Source of the DNA: JAIQFL01 sp035295745
GTDB lineage: Bacteria > Acidobacteriota > Terriglobia > Bryobacterales > Bryobacteraceae
Direction: 5' to 3'
Assembly (NCBI GenBank): GCA_035295745.1
Contig: DATGIL010000009.1
Coordinates: forward strand, 1 to 64,000
DNA: 64,000 nucleotides
The notes under the pieces were generated by a model. That model had not been told where the DNA came from. It searched no databases and saw only the letters and a program-made list of their open reading frames with translations. Within the stretch, counting starts at the first letter, position 1. Each line of letters begins with the position of its first letter. Below are positions 9,033-17,751 of this stretch, one piece after another. The position numbers and the translations under genes are program-made.

Positions 9033-9473
9033 ATGTCGAAGCGCTTTACGCTCGCCGAAGCCCAACGCCTGATCCCGCAGGTGGACCGCATGCTGCGGGA
9101 TGCCGTCGCCATCAAGACGGAATATGATGAGGCGGAAAGTTCTATCCAGTCGCTCACCGAACGCGTGATGATGATGGGCGGCATGGTGGTCGACCGGAGC
9201 GTGGCACTCGAATCCCGCAATCGCCGTGATTCCGCCGCCGGCCGTCTGCGGGCAGCGATTCAGGAAGTGCAGGAGATCGGCTGCATCGTCAAGGATCTCG
9301 ATAGCGGGCTGATCGACTTTCCCACGCTTTTCCGAGGCGTGGAAGTTTACATGTGCTGGAAACTCGGGGAGCCGGCGATCGGTTTCTGGCACGGGGTGGA
9401 CGAAGGCTTCAAAGGCCGCAAGGCCATTGACCAGGATTTCCGGGACCACCACAAGGGCGAACGGCCGCAATAA
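9033..9473 (+). CDS. DUF2203 family protein
   Basis: This 146-residue protein matches the DUF2203 family of small helical soluble proteins of unknown function. The N-terminal FTLAEAQRLIPQVDRML signature and the C-terminal DFPTLFRGVEVYMCWKLGEP block with GFWHG are both clear. No membrane segment or catalytic motif can be named. It is first in a tight three-gene run: the CYTH gene begins 7 bp after its stop, and the methyltransferase follows directly. Confidence 0.85.
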   Translation: MSKRFTLAEAQRLIPQVDRMLRDAVAIKTEYDEAESSIQSLTERVMMMGGMVVDRSVALESRNRRDSAAGRLRAAIQEVQEIGCIVKDLDSGLIDFPTLFRGVEVYMCWKLGEPAIGFWHGVDEGFKGRKAIDQDFRDHHKGERPQ

Positions 9474-9480
9474 CAACCCG

Positions 9481-10047
9481 ATGGCGCACGGCACACATGA
9501 AACCGAGATCAAGCTCGCGGTGCCGAATGTCGCCGAGGGACGCCGCATCCTACGAGCGGGCGGCTTCCAGATCTCGAAGAGCCGCGTGTTCGAATCCAAT
9601 ATCGTCTTCGACAACCAGGAGCAGGGCTTGCGCAACGCGGGATTATTGTTGCGTGTGCGGCGGGCCGGCCGCGTCCACACGCTCACCTACAAAGGGCCGT
9701 ACACTCCGTCGAAGCACAAGAGCCGGGAAGAATTGGAACTCGAAGTTCCGGATGCCGGTATGCTCAGCACTATCCTCGAGAGGCTGGGATTCCATCCGTC
9801 CTTTCGATACGACAAATACCGCACTGAATTCAAAGTGGCGGGCCGAGCCGGAGTGGGCGTGCTGGATGAGACTCCCATCGGCATCTATCTCGAGTTGGAA
9901 GGAACTGCTCCGTGGATCGACCGCATGGCCCGCAAGCTGAACTTCTCCGAAGCAGATTACATCACCAAGAGTTATGGAGCGCTGTATCACGAATGGTGCC
10001 AGCAACAGGGCATCACGCCTGGCGATATGGTGTTTCCGAAATCCTGA
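9481..10047 (+). CDS. Class IV adenylate cyclase / CYTH-domain protein
   Basis: This 188-residue CYTH protein carries the N-terminal ExExK signature (Glu7, Glu9, Lys11 in HETEIKLAV). Further tunnel-lining charged residues are typical of triphosphate tunnel enzymes: LLLRVRR, LTYKGP, REELELEV, KYRTEF and GIYLELEG. CyaB-type members make cAMP from ATP or hydrolyse organic triphosphates; sequence alone does not separate these. The ATG at 9481 is preferred over an upstream in-frame ATG at 9427 inside the DUF2203 gene, because the family N-terminus begins at 9481. The stop abuts the methyltransferase start with no gap, indicating co-transcription. Confidence 0.85.
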   Translation: MAHGTHETEIKLAVPNVAEGRRILRAGGFQISKSRVFESNIVFDNQEQGLRNAGLLLRVRRAGRVHTLTYKGPYTPSKHKSREELELEVPDAGMLSTILERLGFHPSFRYDKYRTEFKVAGRAGVGVLDETPIGIYLELEGTAPWIDRMARKLNFSEADYITKSYGALYHEWCQQQGITPGDMVFPKS

Positions 10048-11484
10048 GTGGCGGCCGTGTCTGAAAATCCTTATCACCAGATCCCGTACATTACGTATCC
10101 GCGGCTGTTGACCCACCCAGACCGCCTGGCGGCAGTCGGCAAACTGTTCGGGATGAATCCGGCGCCGTTGCGCGGCTGCCGCGTCCTCGAAATCGGCTGC
10201 GGAGACGGCAACAATCTCATCCCCATCGCCTACGCCTTGCCTGAGAGCCGCTTCCTCGGCATCGACCTGGCTCCGGGAGCGATCGCCGCGGGGCGCCGCG
10301 CGATCGAGGTAATCGGGCTGAAGAACATTTCGCTCGAGGCGCTGGATCTGTGCACCATCAATGCGTCGTTTGGCGAGTTCGACTATATCCTGGCACACGG
10401 CGTCTATTCGTGGGTGCCGCGCGAAGTTCGCGAGGGCCTGATGAAGGTGTGCGGCGAACGCCTCGCTCCCAATGGCATCGCCATGGTCAGCTACAACGCG
10501 CTCCCGGGGGGCTACGCACGCCAACTGATGCGTGACCTGATGTGTTTTCATACGCGCAACCACACCGATCCGGCGCAGCGCATCGACGAGGCGCGCAGGA
10601 TTTTGCGCCTCCTGATCGAATCCGAGAGCCTGCCTCCCAACTGGCAGGCGTTTCTCGAATCGGAGGCGGCATCGGTGCTGGAACGGAATGCCGACAGCGT
10701 CTTTCACGACGAACTCGAAGACAACAACCACCCGGCCTACTTCCGTGACTTTGCCCAACATGCCGCCCGGCATGGACTCCAGTACCTGGGGGAAGGGGAG
10801 CCGCACCGAATGTTCGATCTGGCGGCGCGGCTTGACGAACTTTCGGATGACCTGATGGAGCGCGAGCAGTATCTGGATTTTCTACGCGCCCGCTCCTTTC
10901 GGCACACGCTGCTCTGCCGGCAGGGCGTGGAATTGTCGCACCGGCCCACCGCCAGCCAGATGGAGGGCTTTCTGTTCTCCGCTCCTACGATTCAAGTGGA
11001 GGGGGGCCAACTCGAGGGACTCCGCGGCGTCCGGATTACATCGGCGCACGAGGCCGTTTATCGCGTCGCGCATGCGCTAGGCGAGACCTTCCCGGTACCG
11101 ATCGCCTTCGATGACCTCGTCCCTTATGCTGGAAGCCCGGAGGCGCTTCAGGAGATTATCTTCGGCCTGCTGACCGGCGGTTTCGCCAATCTTCACGTCT
11201 TCGACTTTCCCTGCGAGGATTCGGTCACCCTGAAGCCGCTGGCGAATCGCGTGGTGCGCTACCAGGCTGCTCTGTCGCCATTCGTCGCCAGTGCCTGCCA
11301 CAACACCGTGCAACTCGACGAGGTAGGCCGCCACCTGCTCCTGCTCATGGACGGCACTCGCGATCACGAACAATTGGCGCGGGATCTAGCCGCGATCCCC
11401 GGCGCGCCGCCTATCGAGCAGATCCGAGAGCATCTTCTGAACAGCCTGGAATGGCTGGCGGCCAAGGCACTGCTCGAGGCATAG
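10048..11484 (+). CDS. PKMT-like class I SAM methyltransferase with regulatory domain
   Basis: This 478-residue paralogue of the left-edge methyltransferase has motif I VLEIGCGDGNN at about residues 47-57. LGIDLA follows, and VYSWVP after motif II. The remaining two thirds match the PF10119-type regulatory region and a C-terminal segment conserved between the two copies (DGTRDHEQLARDLAAIPGAP). GTG at 10048 directly follows the CYTH stop. A second GTG at 10057 would align better with the N-terminus of the paralogue (residue context SENPYHQIPYITYP). The likely reaction is SAM-dependent methylation of a protein; the target is unknown. Confidence 0.87.
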   Translation: MAAVSENPYHQIPYITYPRLLTHPDRLAAVGKLFGMNPAPLRGCRVLEIGCGDGNNLIPIAYALPESRFLGIDLAPGAIAAGRRAIEVIGLKNISLEALDLCTINASFGEFDYILAHGVYSWVPREVREGLMKVCGERLAPNGIAMVSYNALPGGYARQLMRDLMCFHTRNHTDPAQRIDEARRILRLLIESESLPPNWQAFLESEAASVLERNADSVFHDELEDNNHPAYFRDFAQHAARHGLQYLGEGEPHRMFDLAARLDELSDDLMEREQYLDFLRARSFRHTLLCRQGVELSHRPTASQMEGFLFSAPTIQVEGGQLEGLRGVRITSAHEAVYRVAHALGETFPVPIAFDDLVPYAGSPEALQEIIFGLLTGGFANLHVFDFPCEDSVTLKPLANRVVRYQAALSPFVASACHNTVQLDEVGRHLLLLMDGTRDHEQLARDLAAIPGAPPIEQIREHLLNSLEWLAAKALLEA

Positions 11485-11504
11485 ATCCGCGCATTACTCG
11501 GGAG

Positions 11505-11510
11505 TACAAT
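11505..11510 (+). promoter_or_regulatory. Candidate -10 box (TACAAT) for the first VWFA gene
   Basis: TACAAT lies 24 bp before the ATG at 11529 in the only gap between the methyltransferase and this gene. The -35 region is poor. The call rests on position and similarity to consensus only. Confidence 0.3.
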
Positions 11511-11528
11511 ACAGCCGAAGGGGTGGAG

Positions 11529-12482
11529 ATGAATTCGCGCTGGTTCATCCGGTTAACGTTGGGACTGGTCTTCGCCGTACCGTTGGCATTTCACGCGCAG
11601 GTCTCGATCCAGCCGCGCGAGAAGCCTGCCCCCAAGGACGAGAAGTCTACGCAACCCACCCTCCGCGTGGACACGTCGCTGGTACTCGTGCCGGTCAGCG
11701 TGAACGATCCGTTGAACCGGCCCGTCTCGGGCCTGGAAAAGGAGAACTTCCGCGTCTTCGACGACCAGGTGCCGCAGACCATCACCCAGTTCGCCATGGA
11801 TGACGATCCCGTGACCGTCGGCCTGGTCTTCGATACCAGCGGCAGCATGGGGGAAAAGTTGAAGCGCTCGCGCCTCGCGGCGATGGAGTTTTTCAAGACT
11901 GCCAATCCCGAAGATCAGTTCTTCCTGGTGGAGTTCGACAACGCGCCCCGGCTCGAAGTGCCCATGACCAGCGATACCGGGCGCATCGAAAACCAACTCA
12001 TCTTTTCACGCTCCAAGGGATCCACCGCCCTCCTCGACGCCATCTATCTCGCTCTCCACGAGATGAAGAAGTCGAAGATGAACAAGAAGGCCCTGCTGGT
12101 TATTTCGGATGGCGGCGACAACCATAGCCGCTATACGGCGTCCGAGATCCAGAACATCGTTCGCGAGAGCGATGTCCTGATCTACTCGATTGGCGTCTTC
12201 GGGGGTGGGTCGACTCCGGAAGAGGCGGGCGGGCCAGGATTGCTCTCGCACATCTCCGAGCAAACAGGCGGCCGGATGTACGAGGCCAACTCCGTGGAAC
12301 TGCCCGATATCGCGCTCAAAATCGGCATCGATCTGCGCAATCGCTATGTGCTCGGATACTCGCCGCAGAATCAGCACCGCGATGGCCGTTATCACAAGGT
12401 GCTGGTGCAGGTAGTGCCGCCGCGCGGCCTGCCGAAGCTGCGGGCACACTGGCGCTTGGGATACTATGCGCCTTCGGAGTGA
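11529..12482 (+). CDS. Secreted VWFA-related acidobacterial protein, intact MIDAS
   Basis: This 317-residue protein starts with a signal peptide (hydrophobic LTLGLVFAVPLAFHAQ, residues 9-24). A short N-terminal beta domain follows, typical of the acidobacterial VWFA-related family (TIGR03436 type: LRVDTSLVLVPVSVND, then ENFRVFDD). The von Willebrand A domain has a complete metal-site motif DTSGS at 102-106. The C-terminal YVLGYSP and WRLGYYAP blocks are family hallmarks. It is probably periplasmic or surface-exposed and may bind proteins through Mg2+ coordination. The start ATG at 11529 follows GGGGTGGAG. The window has two more paralogues (21039, 23891) with altered metal sites. Confidence 0.88.
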   Translation: MNSRWFIRLTLGLVFAVPLAFHAQVSIQPREKPAPKDEKSTQPTLRVDTSLVLVPVSVNDPLNRPVSGLEKENFRVFDDQVPQTITQFAMDDDPVTVGLVFDTSGSMGEKLKRSRLAAMEFFKTANPEDQFFLVEFDNAPRLEVPMTSDTGRIENQLIFSRSKGSTALLDAIYLALHEMKKSKMNKKALLVISDGGDNHSRYTASEIQNIVRESDVLIYSIGVFGGGSTPEEAGGPGLLSHISEQTGGRMYEANSVELPDIALKIGIDLRNRYVLGYSPQNQHRDGRYHKVLVQVVPPRGLPKLRAHWRLGYYAPSE

Positions 12483-12513
12483 GGCGCCGGGCGAGTTGCT
12501 ATTGTAAATAGGT

Positions 12514-12729
12514 ATGACGAAGGTTCAGGTTCACTTCCGCTTGCAGAAGCCGCTGGATGAAGTCATGCTCTCCGGCATTGCCGATGCCTACGCAATTTAC
12601 GGCATCCAGAAGGTGAAAGTCGCGCCCTCGCTCGACAGCCTGACGGTGGAATACGATGCCACCCGGCTGCGTCCCGCGGAAGTGGAGTCGGCCCTGGCGG
12701 GAGCGGGAATTCCGGTCACTCCGGTCTAG
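12514..12729 (+). CDS. Small HMA-like ferredoxin-fold protein lacking CXXC
   Basis: This 71-residue protein has the beta-alpha-beta pattern of heavy-metal-associated domains. Where HMA proteins carry metal-binding CXXC it has no cysteine at all. The C-terminal half (LDSLTVEYDATRLRPAEVES and GIPV) closely resembles HMA-domain tails. It is unlikely to bind copper as HMA chaperones do. It may be a structural or regulatory relative. It lies alone between a VWFA gene (31 bp upstream) and a CocE-type hydrolase gene (27 bp downstream) on the same strand, possibly as part of one transcript. Confidence 0.7.
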   Translation: MTKVQVHFRLQKPLDEVMLSGIADAYAIYGIQKVKVAPSLDSLTVEYDATRLRPAEVESALAGAGIPVTPV

Positions 12730-12756
12730 ATCGCAGGACTTCAAACGCAATAGCCA

Positions 12757-15066
12757 ATGCTGCGAGCGTACATCGCCTTATTCCTGCTGAAGGTGGCGGC
12801 GTTTGCCCAGCCGGTCCCGCTATCCGGATTCTCCGATCAGGGCGCTTTTCTCCTGTACCTGAACGAAGATCAGCCCGGCCGGGTCACGTTTCGCTGGACC
12901 GCCGACGGGCATTTTGAAAGCGCCATCAAGATCACAGTGGATGGAGAGACCTACCAATCCACTCTGTCACTCACGCCCGATGCCGAAGGCCGCTGGATCC
13001 GGTCGGCGTACGAGAGTACCCGGCGCAAGACGCTGCTCGAACGGAAAGGCGACCTGCTCACAGTTACTGCGAACGACAAGAACGGTCCCGGCAAGATGCC
13101 GGAGAACATGCTGGCCTTCGCGGAAGACTCGCCCGCGCTGATCGCCCAGGCACTGCGGCGGTACGACGTCGTGCAGGGTGGCAAACAGACTTTCGGCGTC
13201 ATGGATCTGGTCAAGGTGGATGGCGCGCCGCTAACCCTCGAGCACCTGCGTACTAGGGAAAGCTTCATCGGTGGGCATACTCTTAAACTCAGCGACTGGG
13301 TCTTCGCAAAACCCAAGTTAGAACTGCACGTGGTCGCGGGCGAGGATGGCCGCGTGTACCTGGTAACGGGACTGCCCTGGTACACGGAAGTAGGCGTGTC
13401 GGAGCACCATGCACTGTTCGTGCGCGAGGGATACGAAGAACTACTACCGGCGCCGCCCCAGGATTCGCTCATCTCGCAGCCGAAATATGAAGTGAGGGTG
13501 GAAACTGTCAAGATGCCGATGCGCGACGGAGTGAAGCTGGGCACCGACATTTACTTTCCGATAGGTGTGACCAAGGCGCCGGTGATCCTGACGCGCACCC
13601 CTTACGGCAAGGAAGGCGGCATTCGAGGCCGTTTCTACGCACGCCGCGGCTACGTCTACGCCATCCAGGACGTGCGCGGCCGCTTCTCCTCCGAAGGCCA
13701 ATGGGAAGCCTTGGTCCATGAGCCCGAAGACGGCTACGACACCATCGAATGGCTCGCGCGCCAGCCATGGTCCACTGGAAAAGTGGGGATGGTGGGCGGA
13801 TCGTACCTGGGGTGGGTGCAGTGGCTCGCGGCCATCAAGCACCCGCCGCACCTGGTCACGATCGTGCCCAACGTCAGCCCACCCGATCCCTTTCATAACC
13901 TGCCATACGATCACGGCGTGGTGGGACTACAGGGCGCGATGGCATGGTTCAGCATCGTGGAGACCAATGCGAGAGGACCGGAGGACGTGCCCGAAAGGGA
14001 CTGGCCGGAGCTGTTGAAGCCCCTCCCGATGGTCGACCTGGACAAGCGCATTCTGGGGAAGGAGAGCCTCACCTGGCGGCACTGGATGGCGCATCCCACG
14101 GCCGATGCGTATTGGCGTCCGCTGATGTTTCTCGACAAACTGAGGGACGTCCGCATTCCCGTGTTTCATCAGTCGGGTTGGTTCGATGGCGACGGCATCG
14201 GGAGCAAGATGAATTATCTGGCCATGGCCCGGTACGGTCATGCGGAACAGAAACTGACCATTGGTCCCTGGGAACACAGTGACACCGCTTCGCGCTCCGC
14301 GGACGATCGGGACTTTGGCGGCGAGGCAGTGGTCGATCTCTTCCGCGAGTATCTCCGCTGGTTCGATTATTGGCTGAAGGGCATCGACAACGGCATATTG
14401 AAAGAGCCGCTGGTGAGCCTCTTTACGATGGGCTCCAATCGCTGGCTGCATGGATCGAAATATCCGCTTCCGGAGACGCGTTTCGAGAAGCTGTACCTGG
14501 CGAGCAGGGGCCGCCTCACCTTCACTCCCCCCGCAGGCGCCGAGACCGCGGATCATTACGACTACGATCCCGGCGATCCGACTCCCGACCCGGATCCCCC
14601 TGCCGATCGAAAGGACATTCTTGTTTACACCACCCCGCCATTCGAGAAACCGTACACCATCGCTGGCCCAATGAGCGCTGTGCTCTACGCTTCCAGTTCG
14701 GCGCGCGACACCGATTGGTTCATCCACGTAGTGGAACTGGATGAGGAAGGCAAATCAACGAGGTTGTGGGCCAACTATAGCGCCGGCCAGCTTCGGGCGC
14801 GCTATCGCAACTCGGCCGCCAAAACGGAGTTGATCGAGCCGGGCAAAGTGTATCGGTACGACATCGATTTGTGGCATACAGGCGTGACCATCGCGGCGGG
14901 CCATCGGCTGCGGGTGCAAGTCTCGTCGGCTGCGTTTCCGACCTTCTCGCGGAACTTGAATACCGGCGGCAATAATGCGACCGAAACGAAGTTTGTGAAG
15001 GCGACCCAGATGATCTATCACGATAGGCGCAGGGCTTCGCACATCGTGCTCCCGAGGATTCCGTAA
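12757..15066 (+). CDS. CocE/NonD-family (peptidase S15-like) alpha/beta hydrolase
   Basis: This 769-residue secreted hydrolase has an N-terminal signal-like segment (AYIALFLLKVAAFAQ) and a beta-rich N-terminal domain of about 230 residues. The X-Pro dipeptidyl-peptidase/CocE catalytic domain begins near VKMPMRDGVKLGTDIYFP. The nucleophile is Ser349 in VGGSYLGW, and the oxyanion region follows RTPYGKE and AIQDVRGRF. The C-terminal jelly-roll ends with GHRLRVQVSSAAFPTFSRNL, also a family feature. The family cleaves esters, amides or X-Pro peptides; the substrate here is not evident. The extra N-terminal domain makes it longer than typical CocE (about 570 aa). Confidence 0.88.
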   Translation: MLRAYIALFLLKVAAFAQPVPLSGFSDQGAFLLYLNEDQPGRVTFRWTADGHFESAIKITVDGETYQSTLSLTPDAEGRWIRSAYESTRRKTLLERKGDLLTVTANDKNGPGKMPENMLAFAEDSPALIAQALRRYDVVQGGKQTFGVMDLVKVDGAPLTLEHLRTRESFIGGHTLKLSDWVFAKPKLELHVVAGEDGRVYLVTGLPWYTEVGVSEHHALFVREGYEELLPAPPQDSLISQPKYEVRVETVKMPMRDGVKLGTDIYFPIGVTKAPVILTRTPYGKEGGIRGRFYARRGYVYAIQDVRGRFSSEGQWEALVHEPEDGYDTIEWLARQPWSTGKVGMVGGSYLGWVQWLAAIKHPPHLVTIVPNVSPPDPFHNLPYDHGVVGLQGAMAWFSIVETNARGPEDVPERDWPELLKPLPMVDLDKRILGKESLTWRHWMAHPTADAYWRPLMFLDKLRDVRIPVFHQSGWFDGDGIGSKMNYLAMARYGHAEQKLTIGPWEHSDTASRSADDRDFGGEAVVDLFREYLRWFDYWLKGIDNGILKEPLVSLFTMGSNRWLHGSKYPLPETRFEKLYLASRGRLTFTPPAGAETADHYDYDPGDPTPDPDPPADRKDILVYTTPPFEKPYTIAGPMSAVLYASSSARDTDWFIHVVELDEEGKSTRLWANYSAGQLRARYRNSAAKTELIEPGKVYRYDIDLWHTGVTIAAGHRLRVQVSSAAFPTFSRNLNTGGNNATETKFVKATQMIYHDRRRASHIVLPRIP

Positions 15067-15173
15067 GGGGCGGTGGCCCTCTTCGTACACCGGGCGTAAA
15101 TCTACATACAATTAGTTCGCCGCCACACGCCCCTATGAGCGTTTGCCTGATGCGCTCTTCAAAACTTTCCCGC

Positions 15174-15179
15174 TATAAT
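15174..15179 (+). promoter_or_regulatory. Candidate -10 box (TATAAT) before the receiver / TonB-receptor operon
   Basis: A perfect TATAAT lies 46 bp before the ATG at 15225, in a 158-bp intergenic gap. A -35 element at the right spacing is weak (TGCGCT). It would start transcription near 15186 and could drive the receiver, TonB receptor, YfiR and kinase genes, which follow with small gaps. Confidence 0.42.
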
Positions 15180-15224
15180 GCCCGGCAGCGCAGCTCATAG
15201 GTATGGTGTGGATGTGTAGCGCGG

Positions 15225-15662
15225 ATGAACTCGGTTGGTGCGGACGCGACGGGTACCAGCATGATGGGGGAGACGATTCTAGTTGCAGACGATGAGCCGG
15301 TGGTACGCAGCTATGTTGAGGGCATTCTCCAGAGGGCAGGGTTTAACGTGATCGAGGCGGTTGATGGTGTTGACGCACTGCGGCAGGTCGACCAACGGCA
15401 TGCACCCATCGATCTGCTTCTAACCGACGTTCGGATGCCGCGGATGGATGGAATCGCCCTGGCCCGTTCGGTCCTGGAGAGATTTCCCAAAACGCCGGTT
15501 CTCTACATATCCGGCTACTCGTTTGATCTTCGAGAAGAGCGCGCTCTGTTGTCCGGCGCCAGCTCCGCCTTCCTGCCGAAGCCCTTCAGTCGCCAGGAAT
15601 TGGTAGGTGCAGTCCAAAAACTACTGGATTCACGCTCGGGTGCATTCGGGGCGGGCGATTGA
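15225..15662 (+). CDS. Stand-alone response-regulator receiver protein
   Basis: A single receiver domain of 145 aa has the acidic pair at residues 22-23 (VADDEP), phospho-acceptor Asp68 in LLTDVRMP and Lys119 in LPKPF. The LLTDVRMPxMDG and FLPKPFSRQEL blocks resemble receiver domains of hybrid histidine kinases. There is no output domain. It lies directly before the TonB receptor, YfiR and hybrid kinase genes (31 bp to the receptor ATG), suggesting it is a diffusible acceptor or sink in the same pathway. A second in-frame ATG at 15261 is an alternative start. Confidence 0.88.
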   Translation: MNSVGADATGTSMMGETILVADDEPVVRSYVEGILQRAGFNVIEAVDGVDALRQVDQRHAPIDLLLTDVRMPRMDGIALARSVLERFPKTPVLYISGYSFDLREERALLSGASSAFLPKPFSRQELVGAVQKLLDSRSGAFGAGD

Positions 15663-15693
15663 ATACGTGGTGCTCGGTCGATTCGTCCCGCGC

Positions 15694-17748
15694 ATGAGAC
15701 GGACAGCTTGCCTGAAGCGCCTGGTGATCGCGTTGCTTGCCGCAACTTTGCACGCGCAGGAGCCCGCCACTCCAGGCACTTCACCGGGCAGTTCCGGCGC
15801 TGCGGAGCTCAAGCGCTTGAGCCTCGAAGAGCTTTCCCAAATCGAGGTCACCACCCCGTCCAAGGAACCGCAGTCCGCCTTTCAAGCCCCTGTAGCCATT
15901 TACGTGATCACGGGTGACGACATCCGGCGCTCCGGCGCGACTACGATTCCCGAGGTGCTCCGGCTCGCGCCGGGAGTCCAGGTTGCCCGGATTGATGGCA
16001 ATAAGTGGTCTGTCGGTATCCGCGGGTTCGGAACCCGGCTGTCCCGGTCCGTGCTGGTCTTGATAGACGGGCGTAGCGTGTATACCCCTCTGTTTGCTGG
16101 AACCTATTGGGAAGTTCAGGACACGCTGCTTGAGGACATCGAGCGGATTGAAGTGATCCGCGGTCCGGGCGGTACCATCTGGGGACCGAACGCCGTGGAC
16201 GGCGTGATTAACATCATTACCAAGTCCACCAAAGACACGCAGGGTACCTATGCCTCTGTCGGAGGAGGTAATGAGGAACAGGGGTTCTTCAATTACCGAT
16301 ACGGGGGCGGTGACGGGAAGGGGCTAACTTATCGGGTTTATGCGAAGGGCTACACACGTGCTCCGGAATATCACCTGAACGCTGGCAGCTTCGACGACTG
16401 GCGGGGAGTGCAAAGCGGTTTCCGGATCGACTGGGCGAAAAATGATCGCGACTCGTTCACCCTGCAAGGCGACCTCTACAAGCAGGAGGATGGCGAGCGC
16501 GTACAACTCGGCAACTACACGCCTCCCTCCGAGAGCACGATCGACGGTAACGCCGACCTGTCCGGCGGAAATCTTCTCGCTCGCTGGACCCGGAAGATAA
16601 GCGATACGAATAATTTCCAACTCCAGGCCTACTATGATCGAACCAATCGATACGAACCCAACCTGGGAGAGCTTCGCGATACCTTCGACATCGATGTCGT
16701 GGATCAACTGAAACTAACATCACGCCACCAGATCATTTTTGGAGCGGGAGCCCGCTTCAGCGACGGGCGTTTCCTGGAGGCCGGCTCCGGCCTCGTTTTC
16801 GATCCCGCGGACCGTCTCGATTATCTGATCTCCGGATTTTTCCAGGACGACATTGGCGTGGTCGACGGAAAACTGGCATTGACCGTCGGGAGCAAGGTGC
16901 TTCGTACTAATTTTACGGGAGCAGTCTTCGAGCCGAGCGCCCGCCTGTTGTGGACACCTACGAAGAAGCATACCTTCTGGACGTCCGTTACGCATGCGAT
17001 CCGCACCCCTTCTCGCGCGGAACACGACTTCTACCTCTCCAGCTATCTCGGGCCAGGACCGGGAGGACTTCCGTTCTTCGCGCGGTTCAACGCGAATCCA
17101 AACTTCTCACCGGAGCAGTTGAACGGTTATGAATTCGGGTATCGCACGCTGCTGGGAAAGACCTTCTACGTCGATTTTGCGGCGTTCTGGAATCATTACC
17201 ACGATCTGTTCAGCCAGGATCTTGTAGGACCCATTACCGTTGAGAACACGCTGCCGTTTCCAGAGCCGGTTCCTCCTCCCACGCACACCATCATCACGGC
17301 GCAGTTCGAGAACGACCTGTATGGGTTCACCACGGGCCAGGAGATCGCTCCGGAGTGGCGGCCTACCAGTTTTTGGCGCTTGCGGGGCTCCTATTCGTTT
17401 CTCAACATGAATCTCTCCAAGGCATCCGGTGCGGCGCTCGGTGGGACTCCGGCTTCGATTGTGGGATCCAGCCCGAAGCACGAAGTGGTGGGACAGTCCT
17501 CGTTTGATGTCGCGAAGAAGCTGCAAATCGACCTGGTCTACCGGTACGTGAGTGCCCTCCCGGCGCAGAGTGCCCCGTCCTACTCCACAGGTGACGCCCG
17601 GGTCGCCTGGCGGTTTCACCGGCGGCTGGAACTGTCTCTGGTAGGGCGGAACCTGTTTCAACCTTGGCACGTCGAGTATGCCGCCGACCCAGGGGGACCC
17701 GTCGCAGTCAAGCGAAGCGCCTACGCGAGCGTATCCTGGGTGAAATAG
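15694..17748 (+). CDS. TonB-dependent outer-membrane receptor
   Basis: This 684-residue protein has a signal peptide (residues 1-22, LVIALLAATLHAQ) and a TonB-box-like stretch LSLEELSQIEVTTPSK. The plug domain follows (IYVITGDDIRRSG, VLVLIDGRSVYTP, IERIEVIRGPGG, NAVDGVINIITK), then a 22-strand-type barrel ending in an aromatic C-terminal strand (YASVSWVK). It transports or senses an unknown ligand at the outer membrane using TonB energy. I chose ATG at 15694 because the signal peptide starts there; an in-frame extension back to 15607 overlaps the receiver gene. The YfiR gene begins 3 bp after the stop, so both are co-translated from one message. Confidence 0.92.
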   Translation: MRRTACLKRLVIALLAATLHAQEPATPGTSPGSSGAAELKRLSLEELSQIEVTTPSKEPQSAFQAPVAIYVITGDDIRRSGATTIPEVLRLAPGVQVARIDGNKWSVGIRGFGTRLSRSVLVLIDGRSVYTPLFAGTYWEVQDTLLEDIERIEVIRGPGGTIWGPNAVDGVINIITKSTKDTQGTYASVGGGNEEQGFFNYRYGGGDGKGLTYRVYAKGYTRAPEYHLNAGSFDDWRGVQSGFRIDWAKNDRDSFTLQGDLYKQEDGERVQLGNYTPPSESTIDGNADLSGGNLLARWTRKISDTNNFQLQAYYDRTNRYEPNLGELRDTFDIDVVDQLKLTSRHQIIFGAGARFSDGRFLEAGSGLVFDPADRLDYLISGFFQDDIGVVDGKLALTVGSKVLRTNFTGAVFEPSARLLWTPTKKHTFWTSVTHAIRTPSRAEHDFYLSSYLGPGPGGLPFFARFNANPNFSPEQLNGYEFGYRTLLGKTFYVDFAAFWNHYHDLFSQDLVGPITVENTLPFPEPVPPPTHTIITAQFENDLYGFTTGQEIAPEWRPTSFWRLRGSYSFLNMNLSKASGAALGGTPASIVGSSPKHEVVGQSSFDVAKKLQIDLVYRYVSALPAQSAPSYSTGDARVAWRFHRRLELSLVGRNLFQPWHVEYAADPGGPVAVKRSAYASVSWVK

Positions 17749-17751
17749 CGG

